6,501 nucleotides of DNA from Desulfurococcales archaeon (GCA_027083045.1 JALWQP010000132.1:1-6501), one strand, 5' to 3'; positions 1 through 5,788 are shown, counted from the first letter of the stretch. Made by a program: numbers and translations. Notes: a model not told the origin generated them from the letters alone.

Positions 1-1411
1 ACATTTAGGCAATGCACGCCCAGCTCTACTGAGCTACTGGTACGCAGAAAAGTATAAGGGTAAGATGATACTTCGCTTCGAAGACACTGATCCGCGGACA
101 AAAGCATCATTCCCAGAAGCATATGAGCGTATAAAGGAGGACCTTAGATGGCTTGGGATAAAATGGGATGAGGAATACATTCAGAGCATGCGCTTACCCA
201 TATTCTATGATATACTCTATGAGCTCATCGAGAAAGGAGGAGCTTATGTTGATAAATGTGAGGCTAGTGAATTCAAAAAATATAGAGACTCCGGAAAACC
301 ATGTCCACACAGAAACCTGCCTATTGAGACCCAGCTAGAAGAGCTTGACAAGATACTTGGAGGTCATTATGGTGAAGGAGAAGCTGTAATAAGGGTTAAG
401 ACTGATTTGTCACATCCTGATCCTAGCGTTAGAGACTGGGTTGCAGCAAGAATAATAGATACAACAAAGACTCCTCACCCGATTGTCGGCGAGAAATACA
501 TTTTATGGCCCACCTATAACCTCGCGGCAGCCGTAGACGATCATATTATGGGCATAACACATATTCTCAGAGCTAAGGAGCATGTAAGCAATACGATCAA
601 GCAAAGCTATCTATACAATCATATGGGCTGGAAATACCCGGAAACAATACATTTCGGAAGACTAAGCTTAGAAGGCGTAATACTGAGTAAATCTAAGATG
701 CGAGCACTAGTTAGAGAGCAGGGAATAGAGGCATACGACGATCCACGATTCGGCACAATATCTGGGCTTCGAAGAAGAGGAATAGTTAGAGAAGCATTAT
801 GGGAAATTATAAAGGATGTAGGAACAAAAGCGATAGACGCACATATAAGCTACGTGAATTTAGCCTCGATTAATAGGTCAATAATCGATCCCATTGCCAC
901 AAGATACATGGGTGTCGAAAAACCAGTATACGCCATACTTAAGGGCTTCTCCACCAATATAAAAGCTAGAATTCCACGTCATCTTAATAAAAATGATTAT
1001 TATGAATATATCATTAAACCAAATTCCACAGTAGCATTTTCAGCTAATGATCTCAAACGGTTCATTAACAAGAAAATAGTGAGACTGATGGGACTCGGTA
1101 ATTTTGTTCTAGAAAATATAGAGATCGCAGAAGATCAAATTATCGCCGTATTAAATCTACATAGCATATCATATGAGGATGCAAAGAAGCTGCGGGCACC
1201 GATTATTCAATGGGTATTACCAGCCGAGAGCGCTAATCTAGAGCTAGTCATACCTGAGGCTATGAAGGTAAGGAGAAGCTACATGCTCGTAGAGAAAAAT
1301 GTTATTGACCGAGAAAAACCAGGTAATCACATACAGCTATATAGGGTTGGGTTTGCTAGAATAGATTCTATTAATGAAGACAAAGTTATAGCAATATTCT
1401 CACATACATAA
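1..1411 (+). CDS. gltX: Glutamyl-tRNA synthetase, archaeal type (5'-truncated by window edge)
   Basis: Attaches glutamate to tRNA-Glu in the cytoplasm. Archaeal enzymes of this type usually also charge tRNA-Gln, which GatDE then corrects; this is family knowledge. The reading frame is open from base 2, so the internal ATG at 65 is not the start. The 21 codons before it begin HLGNARPALLSYW, the class I HIGH motif region, followed by the conserved ILRFEDTDPR. About 469 residues are visible, so roughly 100 N-terminal residues lie outside the window, judged from usual archaeal lengths. The KMSKS-type loop is LSKSK at 683-697 (visible residues 228-232). The C-terminal part fits the beta-barrel anticodon-binding domain of the archaeal/GlnRS-like subclass and ends in IAIFSHT. 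The HIGH motif reads HLGN, with Asn in the last position. A 76-base gap separates it from rpl7ae on the same strand. Confidence 0.96.
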   Translation, partial: HLGNARPALLSYWYAEKYKGKMILRFEDTDPRTKASFPEAYERIKEDLRWLGIKWDEEYIQSMRLPIFYDILYELIEKGGAYVDKCEASEFKKYRDSGKPCPHRNLPIETQLEELDKILGGHYGEGEAVIRVKTDLSHPDPSVRDWVAARIIDTTKTPHPIVGEKYILWPTYNLAAAVDDHIMGITHILRAKEHVSNTIKQSYLYNHMGWKYPETIHFGRLSLEGVILSKSKMRALVREQGIEAYDDPRFGTISGLRRRGIVREALWEIIKDVGTKAIDAHISYVNLASINRSIIDPIATRYMGVEKPVYAILKGFSTNIKARIPRHLNKNDYYEYIIKPNSTVAFSANDLKRFINKKIVRLMGLGNFVLENIEIAEDQIIAVLNLHSISYEDAKKLRAPIIQWVLPAESANLELVIPEAMKVRRSYMLVEKNVIDREKPGNHIQLYRVGFARIDSINEDKVIAIFSHT

Positions 1412-1422
1412 ATTATCAAAAC

Positions 1423-1431
1423 ATTAATATA
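1423..1431 (+). promoter_or_regulatory. Candidate TATA box for rpl7ae
   Basis: ATTAATATA lies in the gltX-rpl7ae gap, preceded by an A-rich stretch (CAAAACA). A start about 25 bases downstream would fall near 1450-1455, giving a leader of roughly 35 bases that carries the GGGAGGAGG ribosome-binding site. Upstream readthrough from gltX is also possible because both genes share the strand. The position of the real start is uncertain by several bases. Confidence 0.45.
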
Positions 1432-1448
1432 CCTAGATATAGACAGTA

Positions 1449-1487
1449 GCTTTAGACCAGACGACCTAACCGGGAGGAGGATGAAGC
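1449..1487 (+). promoter_or_regulatory. Kink-turn-like RNA fold over the rpl7ae SD and start
   Basis: GCUUUA (1449-1454) pairs with UGAAGC (1482-1487) in a 6-bp helix with one G-U pair. Next to it, GA (1455-1456) faces GA (1480-1481), giving tandem sheared-type G.A / A.G pairs. CC (1457-1458) can pair with GG (1476-1477), leaving a 2-base bulge AG before the GA. This is the arrangement of a kink-turn; the 3' strand GGAUGA resembles box C (UGAUGA) and the 5' strand UAGA resembles box D (CUGA). The SD GGAGG (1476-1480) lies inside the fold and the GTG start follows directly at 1488. Weak points are the 2-bp C-stem, a 2-base rather than 3-base bulge, and a predicted transcription start very close to 1449. 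Confidence 0.4.
1472..1480 (+). promoter_or_regulatory. Shine-Dalgarno site of rpl7ae
   Basis: GGGAGGAGG is the strongest ribosome-binding site in the window. It ends 7 bases before the GTG at 1488 and so supports that non-ATG start. It directly abuts an ATG at 1481 that is in another frame, and a spacing of zero rules that ATG out. Confidence 0.8.
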
Positions 1488-1874
1488 GTGTCCAAACCAT
1501 TTTATGTAAGATTCGAGGTACCCGAAGAACTGGCTGAAAAGGTATATGAAGCATTCAAGAAGGCGCGAGAAACAGGCGGCAAGATAAAGAAAGGCACCAA
1601 CGAAACAACCAAGGCTGTAGAGAGAGGACTAGCAAAACTTGTTGCAATAGCAGAAGACGTTGACCCGCCAGAGATCGTTGCGCACCTACCCCTCCTATGC
1701 GAGGAAAAGAAGATACCCTACGTCTACGTACCCAGCAAGAAGAGGCTAGGCGAAGTTGCTGGAATAGAGGTTGCAGCAGCTAGTGCAGCAATAATTGATC
1801 CTGCTGGAGCTAAGGACCTCGTAGAAGAAATAATTAGGCAGGTACAGGAGCTCAAGGCTAAAGCCGCTAAGTGA
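1488..1874 (+). CDS. rpl7ae: Ribosomal protein L7Ae (eL8), kink-turn-binding protein
   Basis: A 50S ribosomal protein that also binds kink-turns in box C/D and H/ACA guide RNPs and in archaeal RNase P. The 128-residue length is typical of the family. The RNA-binding signature GTNETTKAVERG sits at residues 36-47. The alpha-beta-alpha core follows (VAIAEDVDPPEIVAHLPLLC, 52-71), then the specificity loop IEVAAAS at 93-99, which reads L7Ae rather than bacterial L30e-like relatives. The start is GTG, chosen because GGAGG lies 7 bases upstream and MSKPFYV is a normal N-terminus for the family. It stands first in the conserved L7Ae-S28e-L24e-Ndk-aIF5B neighbourhood. Its leader contains a kink-turn-like fold, so it may limit its own translation; this is an inference. 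Confidence 0.97.
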   Translation: MSKPFYVRFEVPEELAEKVYEAFKKARETGGKIKKGTNETTKAVERGLAKLVAIAEDVDPPEIVAHLPLLCEEKKIPYVYVPSKKRLGEVAGIEVAAASAAIIDPAGAKDLVEEIIRQVQELKAKAAK

Positions 1875-2025
1875 TTTTAATATAAAGAATATATCTAACA
1901 CTCATAAAGCTTTTTAAAAACCATTATTATTCTATCCTTTATTCTTGGACAATAAAGAAGAACCCTGTTCAAACACCTTTCCACTAATATCTAGAGATAA
2001 TGAGTTATACTCAATAAAATATTTC
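1875..2025. other. Convergent intergenic gap between rpl7ae and rps28e
   Basis: These 151 AT-rich bases lie between two genes that converge. They contain no ORF with a recognisable product. A perfect 7-bp inverted repeat CTTTATT (1937-1943) / AATAAAG (1951-1957) has a 7-base loop, and a TTTTTAAAAA palindrome lies at 1911-1920. On the minus strand a T4 run just past the rps28e stop (about 2016-2013) could end that transcript. No box C/D or tRNA-like structure was found. Confidence 0.6.
1909..1922 (+). terminator. AT-rich palindrome and U-tract after rpl7ae (possible terminator, or promoter-like)
   Basis: GCTTTTTAAAAACC contains the 10-bp palindrome TTTTTAAAAA, 35 bases after the rpl7ae stop. 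A T5 run on the coding strand is the usual archaeal termination signal, so this is the best candidate end of the rpl7ae transcript. The same sequence would also pass for a box A promoter element directed into the convergent gap, so the call is weak. Confidence 0.35.
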
Positions 2026-2289
2026 TTATCGTCTACCAGAGAGCTTTCTAGCCTCACGCTCGGTTTCACGCAGTATTAAGATATCGCCTAGCCGTACAGG
2101 GCCTTTAACGTTCCTAGTGATTATTCTACCCTTATCTCTTCCTTCAAGTACTCTAACTCTGACCTGAGTGATCTCGCCAGTAACACCTGTTCTACCAATA
2201 ATTTGTATAACTTCTGCTGGGAAGCCTATCTCTTCTGTTATATTAATTTCTGGCTGCTCAACATAGATCTTGTTTTTCTCCTCCGACAT
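2026..2289 (-). CDS. rps28e: Ribosomal protein S28e (eS28)
   Basis: A small OB-fold protein of the 30S subunit, near the mRNA exit path in known archaeal and eukaryotic structures. The core GFPAEVIQIIGRTGVTGEITQVRV (residues 22-45) is followed by LEGRDKGRIITRNVKGPVRLGDIL (48-71) and the family signature RETEREAR (74-81). The protein is 87 residues from the ATG at 2289, which has GGTG 6 bases upstream on the minus strand. An in-frame ATG at 2301 would add four residues, but it lies upstream of that ribosome-binding site and is less likely. The N-terminal ~20 residues (MSEEKNKIYVEQPEINITEE) are an acidic extension before the OB fold. The gene is inverted relative to its neighbours rpl7ae and rpl24e. 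Confidence 0.95.
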   Translation of the reverse strand: MSEEKNKIYVEQPEINITEEIGFPAEVIQIIGRTGVTGEITQVRVRVLEGRDKGRIITRNVKGPVRLGDILILRETEREARKLSGRR

Positions 2290-2348
2290 GGTAAACACCA
2301 TTATTTTATATCATTAATCCTAGCTCACTCATACTTACCAGAGAAGCC

Positions 2349-2359
2349 ATTTTTATAAG
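2349..2359 (-). promoter_or_regulatory. Candidate TATA box for rps28e
   Basis: Read on the minus strand, CTTATAAAAAT is a good archaeal TATA element. A start about 25 bases downstream (near 2328) would give a leader of about 40 bases with the GGTG motif 6 bases before the ATG. A second element, TATAAAAT at 2310-2303, is too close to the ATG at 2289 to serve it. Confidence 0.5.
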
Positions 2360-2371
2360 ATTTGTGGCAAA

Positions 2372-2381
2372 GCTTAAAAGG
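2372..2381 (+). promoter_or_regulatory. Candidate TATA box for rpl24e
   Basis: GCTTAAAAGG matches the crenarchaeal box A pattern (CTTAAAAG). A start near 2402 would leave a leader of about 36 bases. It lies 13-32 bases from the opposing rps28e TATA element, so the two promoters share one divergent region. A 14-bp inverted repeat (2379-2392) overlaps its right edge. Confidence 0.55.
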
Positions 2382-2392
2382 ATAAAAATCCT
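2379..2392. repeat. Inverted repeat next to the rpl24e TATA box
   Basis: AGGAT (2379-2383) and ATCCT (2388-2392) form a perfect 5-bp inverted repeat around AAAA. It lies between the box A element and the predicted transcription start, where archaeal repressors often bind. It is short enough to be chance. Confidence 0.35.
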
Positions 2393-2437
2393 AAACCACT
2401 CCGTAGTTGACAAGATGATATGGAAAGGTGAAAAGAA

Positions 2438-2626
2438 TTGCCAAGGCTAACACGATGCAGCTTCTGTGGCAAGGAAATAGAGCCTGGTACAGGGCTAATG
2501 TATGTTCTCAATGATGGTTCCATTCTATGGTTCTGTAGCAGGAAATGTTATAAGAACTACTTGGTATTGAGGAGAGATCCTAGAAAGCTAAAGTGGACGC
2601 TGAAGTACGGTAAGCAGATGAGATAA
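2438..2626 (+). CDS. rpl24e: Ribosomal protein L24e (eL24), zinc-ribbon protein
   Basis: A 50S ribosomal protein with a treble-clef-like zinc ribbon. All four ligands are present: Cys7 and Cys10 (CSFC) and Cys33 and Cys37 (CSRKC). The conserved aromatic stretch SILWFCSRKC is intact and is followed by the basic segment RRDPRKLKWT (45-54). The 62-residue length is normal for archaeal L24e. The start is TTG at 2438, chosen because it gives the usual MPRLTRCSFCG N-terminus and has GGTG (2427-2430) 7 bases upstream; no in-frame ATG would keep the first cysteine pair. It follows the divergent promoter shared with rps28e and lies 122 bases before the ndk ATG. Confidence 0.95.
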   Translation: MPRLTRCSFCGKEIEPGTGLMYVLNDGSILWFCSRKCYKNYLVLRRDPRKLKWTLKYGKQMR

Positions 2627-2697
2627 GCTGTTTCAATATATCCTGTTTATCATCACCAATAATACCGTATTTGAGTAAACAACTCCTATTCCTTACC

Positions 2698-2707
2698 GAA
2701 AAATATT
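2698..2707 (+). promoter_or_regulatory. Candidate TATA box for ndk
   Basis: GAAAAATATT lies about 50 bases before the ndk ATG. It predicts a start near 2729 and a leader of about 20 bases holding GGTG at 2739-2742. A second A/T run at 2717-2726 would instead give an almost leaderless mRNA. Cotranscription from rpl24e is not excluded. Confidence 0.4.
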
Positions 2708-2748
2708 CTAGAACTCAAAAATAATACGTCATATTACTGGTGAAAAAC

Positions 2749-3168
2749 ATGGAGCGTACATTGGTTCTTATAAAACCTGACGGTGTACGTCGAAAGCTTA
2801 TAGGTGAGATAATATCGAGGTTCGAAAAGAAAGGACTCAAGATCAAAGCTCTGAAAATGTTGTGGCTTACTCGAGAGAAAGCCGAGGAATTCTATTCCGT
2901 TCATAGAGGGAAACCGTTCTTTGAGTCCCTAATAGAATTCATGACGTCTGGGCCGATAATAGCAATGGTTCTTGAAGGAGATAAGGCAATATCTGTGGTA
3001 AGGTTAATGATAGGACCTACTGACGGTAGGGAAGCACCTCCTGGGACTATCAGGGGCGACTACGCTCTCTCAAAGTCAGAGAATGTAGTACATGCCAGCG
3101 ATAGTTCAGAGAGCGCTGAAAGAGAGATTAGGGTTATATTTAGCGAAGAAGAAATAATTGACTGGTGA
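2749..3168 (+). CDS. ndk: Nucleoside diphosphate kinase
   Basis: Transfers the gamma phosphate between nucleoside triphosphates and diphosphates through a phosphohistidine, supplying GTP and other NTPs. The catalytic motif NVVHASDS is intact with His115. Nucleotide-binding residues also match the family: Lys9 in LIKPDG, Tyr49, Phe57, Arg85, Thr91, Arg102 and Asn112. The 139-residue length is typical. The ATG at 2749 is chosen over the in-frame GTG at 2740, because that GTG is part of GGTG, the ribosome-binding site 6 bases before the ATG. In this neighbourhood Ndk sits beside translation factors that consume GTP. Its stop is 4 bases from the stop of infB, which runs the other way. Confidence 0.96.
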   Translation: MERTLVLIKPDGVRRKLIGEIISRFEKKGLKIKALKMLWLTREKAEEFYSVHRGKPFFESLIEFMTSGPIIAMVLEGDKAISVVRLMIGPTDGREAPPGTIRGDYALSKSENVVHASDSSESAEREIRVIFSEEEIIDW

Positions 3169-3172
3169 TCAG

Positions 3173-4999
3173 CTAGAACACCAAACCATAGAACGGATCT
3201 TGTTTCTTCTTGATCTTTATTATCTCGTTCAACACCATTTTCTCGTCGTCACTCAATTCGCTTCTATACTTGGTTAGCCATAGCTGTGCGTGTTCCTTGG
3301 GTATGTCAGTATAGAGTATATCTCCTTCATCAACATGTCTACCAACCAGTATCTTGCCCCTAATGCTTATTGCGACGGCTTGACCTACCCTGGCTTCTCT
3401 CAAGACGTTGTCACGATCTCTGATCTGCATTATAACTCCTAATCTAAGACCATCACTTCTCATTACCGGGTATCCCGGCTTTATCACACCGCCAAGTACT
3501 TCGATGCCTACGATAGCTGGGTTACTTCTCCTAAACACATAGCCCGGGAGTATCCTTATTTTGCCGGGGCGTACAAGAGATTCTAGTTCCTTGCGTTTCT
3601 CCTCTTCTTTTATCTTTCTTACCCACTTTGTATACTCTTCGATCAATCTATAGATGACATTATGCCCAAATATTTTTACACTTTCACGTCTTGCCAACTC
3701 CTCTGCTTCGGGAAGGATCTTGACGTTAAAGGCTATGACGACACCATATAGCTTGTTCTGTTTAAGCGTGACGGAGGCCTCGATAATATCGTTCTTCGAT
3801 ACCGGTCCTACATCTGCGAGCCTGACCGGTATGTTCTCTCTTTTGAGCGCTTCAACAACGGCTTCGAGTGTGCCTAGAGTATCGGCTTTAACAACCACAC
3901 CTATGTTGTCTGTCTTAATTCTGATAGATTCTATCTCTTCAATTACTTTTTTCTTGTATTCTTCGATTAACTGTTCGCTAGGCACTACAAATATTGGTGA
4001 TCCTGCAAGCACCCCTTCAAGATTGGGGGCCGATATCTTGACACCGGTAGCTGCGACTACTTCTTCTACCTGTCTGAACTTACCCTCATGTGCACGCATA
4101 TCCTGCAGAGGTCGTGGCATTAGGAGTGCTCTGACCTTAGTCACTATGACTTCACCTTTACCACCAACAACTATTATGTCTCCTTTCCTAAGGATACCGT
4201 CGTAGATAATTACGTCTATTGTTGTTCCGAGTCCTGGCTCCTCTTTAACCTCGAGAACAACGCCCTTGGCCGGCTCGTTGCTAGTTATGAGTTTTTTCTT
4301 CATGAACTGCTGTACTAGACCTACTAGGAGTGCAAGTAACTCCGGAACACCTTCTCCTGTCTTAGCAGAAATAGGCACGATGGCAACTGTTCTTCTAAAG
4401 TCTTTCACGCGATCAAATCTTTCAGCCATAAATCCTGCCTCATATAATTGGCCCACAAGCCTATATATCAGTTCATCTAGTCTGCTAACTACCCGTGGAT
4501 CCTGCTTCCTAATAGTTTCTAGAAAAGGAGTGTCGGGGTTCGGACGCCATCCCGATAGACGGTCAATCTTGTTTGCTGCCACAATGAATGGTACTCTTTT
4601 TTCCTTAAGTATCTCTATACTTTCCCATGTTTGGGGTTGGAAACCCTCCAAAACATCTACTATTAGGATCGCTATATCGGCTACGCTGCCCCCTCTTTTA
4701 CGCAGGTTAGTAAACAGTTCATGGCCTGGAGTATCAATAAATAACAGGCCCGGGATCTCTATTTTGAGCTTTGGGAAGTATTTCCTTAGGGGCTTTGCTA
4801 CCTTCTCCAGTACAGATGCCGGAACAATACTCGCACCCACATGTTGTGTTATCTCACCAGGCTCTTTCTTGGCGACAGTTGTACCTCTTATCTTGTCGAG
4901 TAGGGTGGTTTTACCATGGTCGACATGCCCCAGAACAACAACTATTGGCTGTCTCATCCATTGCTTGGTGTTTTTTCCAGTACTTGACATGATGACCAT
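3173..4999 (-). CDS. infB: Translation initiation factor aIF5B (archaeal IF2/eIF5B)
   Basis: A ribosome-dependent GTPase that promotes subunit joining with initiator tRNA. G-domain motifs are all present: G1 GHVDHGKT (24-31), switch I around EPGEITQHVGAS (46-57) with Thr51, G3 DTPGH (89-93), G4 NKID (143-146) and G5 SAK (211-213). A beta-barrel domain II follows (about 240-345), then domain III beginning near NIGVVVKADTLGTLEAV. A charged connecting helix (KWVRKIKEEEKRKELE) leads into the C-terminal barrel that binds the initiator tRNA acceptor end. The 608-residue length is normal for an archaeal protein, which lacks the long eukaryotic N-terminus. No intein is present, although some archaeal homologues carry one. 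The start is ambiguous: ATG at 4999, or ATG at 4990 with AGGGG 9 bases upstream. The gene is inverted relative to ndk and diverges from rps6e. Confidence 0.97.
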   Translation of the reverse strand: MVIMSSTGKNTKQWMRQPIVVVLGHVDHGKTTLLDKIRGTTVAKKEPGEITQHVGASIVPASVLEKVAKPLRKYFPKLKIEIPGLLFIDTPGHELFTNLRKRGGSVADIAILIVDVLEGFQPQTWESIEILKEKRVPFIVAANKIDRLSGWRPNPDTPFLETIRKQDPRVVSRLDELIYRLVGQLYEAGFMAERFDRVKDFRRTVAIVPISAKTGEGVPELLALLVGLVQQFMKKKLITSNEPAKGVVLEVKEEPGLGTTIDVIIYDGILRKGDIIVVGGKGEVIVTKVRALLMPRPLQDMRAHEGKFRQVEEVVAATGVKISAPNLEGVLAGSPIFVVPSEQLIEEYKKKVIEEIESIRIKTDNIGVVVKADTLGTLEAVVEALKRENIPVRLADVGPVSKNDIIEASVTLKQNKLYGVVIAFNVKILPEAEELARRESVKIFGHNVIYRLIEEYTKWVRKIKEEEKRKELESLVRPGKIRILPGYVFRRSNPAIVGIEVLGGVIKPGYPVMRSDGLRLGVIMQIRDRDNVLREARVGQAVAISIRGKILVGRHVDEGDILYTDIPKEHAQLWLTKYRSELSDDEKMVLNEIIKIKKKQDPFYGLVF

Positions 5000-5025
5000 C
5001 CCCTTATCCGCCTATGTTCCAACGC

Positions 5026-5034
5026 CTTTATATA
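5026..5034 (-). promoter_or_regulatory. TATA box for infB
   Basis: Read on the minus strand, TATATAAAG is one of the clearest TATA elements in the window. A start about 25 bases on (near 5004) would leave a leader of only about 5 bases to the ATG at 4999, or about 14 to the ATG at 4990. The infB mRNA may therefore be nearly leaderless, unlike its neighbours. Confidence 0.6.
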
Positions 5035-5072
5035 CTAAGTATGTTATTAAGCCTGTACTGGTTAGACCTAGC

Positions 5073-5082
5073 AATATAAATA
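5073..5082 (+). promoter_or_regulatory. TATA box for rps6e
   Basis: AATATAAATA lies 56 bases before the rps6e ATG and predicts a start near 5104. That gives a leader of about 34 bases, most of it taken up by the hairpin at 5110-5129. The element faces away from the infB TATA box about 40 bases to its left. Confidence 0.55.
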
Positions 5083-5109
5083 CCCCTATATACCGATAGG
5101 TTTGAAACA

Positions 5110-5129
5110 ACCACCGGGCAACTGGTGGT
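5110..5129 (+). promoter_or_regulatory. rps6e leader hairpin burying the SD
   Basis: ACCACC (5110-5115) pairs perfectly with GGUGGU (5124-5129). The stem extends through G5116-U5123 (wobble) and G5117-C5122 to a GCAA tetraloop (5118-5121), which belongs to the stable GNRA class. The 3' arm is the SD sequence GGTG(G)TG that lies 7 bases before the ATG at 5138. When folded, the hairpin would hide the ribosome-binding site. The structure is read directly from the sequence; any regulatory role is inferred. Confidence 0.55.
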
Positions 5130-5137
5130 GAAAAGAA

Positions 5138-5788
5138 ATGGCTGACTTCAAGATAGTTATATCCGATCCGGAAGCGCCCAAATTAGAAATTACAGAGAAG
5201 GTCAAGGTCGTCGGTGACGCCGAGATTGAGTATAATGATAAAATGAAAGAAGGTTTCGAGCTACCATTAATTAAGGTTAACGCTAAACTGGCTGAGAAGA
5301 TAAAGGCTGTACATGGGATAGCCACTATAAGGATGATCAAGCCTGACACGAAGGATAAAGTCAAGATAACTGGGAGACTTGTAATAGACAATAATGTTCC
5401 TGAGACAGAAGCGCACGTTAATGCTGAGCTTCTTGTGAACAAGACTGGAACCAACGAGTTAGAAGGCGAGATTTTCAGAGCACGTGCATGGCAGATACGC
5501 GTCAATGATGAACGTACAAAGAGAATTGTTGGTTTAAGAATAGGTGACGTATTCGATGGAGAGCTTGTGGGGCTCAAGGGCGTTAAAATCCAGATAACCG
5601 GTGGGAGTGACAACAGTGGTTTTCCGATGAGACCCGACGTTATGGGTGGAGTTAAGAAGAGAGTGCTTCTATCAGGTCCGCCAGGATTCCATCCACGTGA
5701 AAAAGGTGAGCGCCGTAGAAAAATGGTGCGCGGAAACATGATCACCGAAGATATAGTTCAGATAAACACCAAGATCGTGTACAAGTAA
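5138..5788 (+). CDS. rps6e: Ribosomal protein S6e (eS6), long crenarchaeal form
   Basis: A 30S ribosomal protein. The N-terminus MADFKIVISDPEAPK and the block GLRIGDVFDGELVGLKGVKIQITGGSDNSGFPM (residues 132-164) are diagnostic, followed by RPDVMGG, LLSGPPGFHP and the basic segment REKGERRRKMVRGN (187-200). At 216 residues it exceeds the roughly 125 residues of euryarchaeal S6e. The extra length is a segment of about 85-90 residues (roughly 20-110) between the first strand and the core; I recall the same arrangement in Sulfolobus-type S6e. The long C-terminal tail of eukaryotic S6 is absent. The ATG at 5138 has GGTG 7 bases upstream, inside a leader hairpin. It is followed on the same strand by aIF2 gamma, a common archaeal pairing. 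Confidence 0.95.
   Translation: MADFKIVISDPEAPKLEITEKVKVVGDAEIEYNDKMKEGFELPLIKVNAKLAEKIKAVHGIATIRMIKPDTKDKVKITGRLVIDNNVPETEAHVNAELLVNKTGTNELEGEIFRARAWQIRVNDERTKRIVGLRIGDVFDGELVGLKGVKIQITGGSDNSGFPMRPDVMGGVKKRVLLSGPPGFHPREKGERRRKMVRGNMITEDIVQINTKIVYK

Noticed and set aside
1481..1537. ATG-started 18-codon frame overlapping the rpl7ae start
   Set aside because: The SD touches the ATG with no spacing, and the frame ends after 18 codons. The GTG at 1488 gives L7Ae with proper spacing.
1327..1554. Minus-strand open frame of 75 codons
   Set aside because: Overlaps the gltX 3' end, the rpl7ae promoter and the rpl7ae start; no family resemblance.
2650..2656. Perfect box C sequence (GTGATGA) on the minus strand after rpl24e
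   Set aside because: No CUGA box D or D' follows at the 12-25 base spacing needed for an archaeal C/D guide RNA.
3654..4205. Plus-strand open frame of 183 codons opposite infB
   Set aside because: Low-complexity Ser/Thr-rich shadow of aIF5B domains II-III.
3173..4999. Intein in the aIF5B gene
   Set aside because: The G1 to switch II sequence is uninterrupted and the length of 608 residues is normal.
4990..5070. Possible tRNA or other RNA gene in the infB-rps6e gap
   Set aside because: No acceptor/T-arm pairing or GGTTCRA-type motif is present; the gap is explained by two divergent promoters.
4266..5099. Plus-strand open frame of 277 codons opposite infB
   Set aside because: It is a Ser/Thr/Leu-rich shadow of the aIF5B gene, whose minus-strand frame has all GTPase motifs. 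It has no recognisable domain and overlaps the infB promoter.
5086..5745. Minus-strand open frame of 219 codons opposite rps6e
   Set aside because: Shadow of S6e with Ser/Leu/Pro-rich composition; S6e is unambiguous on the other strand.
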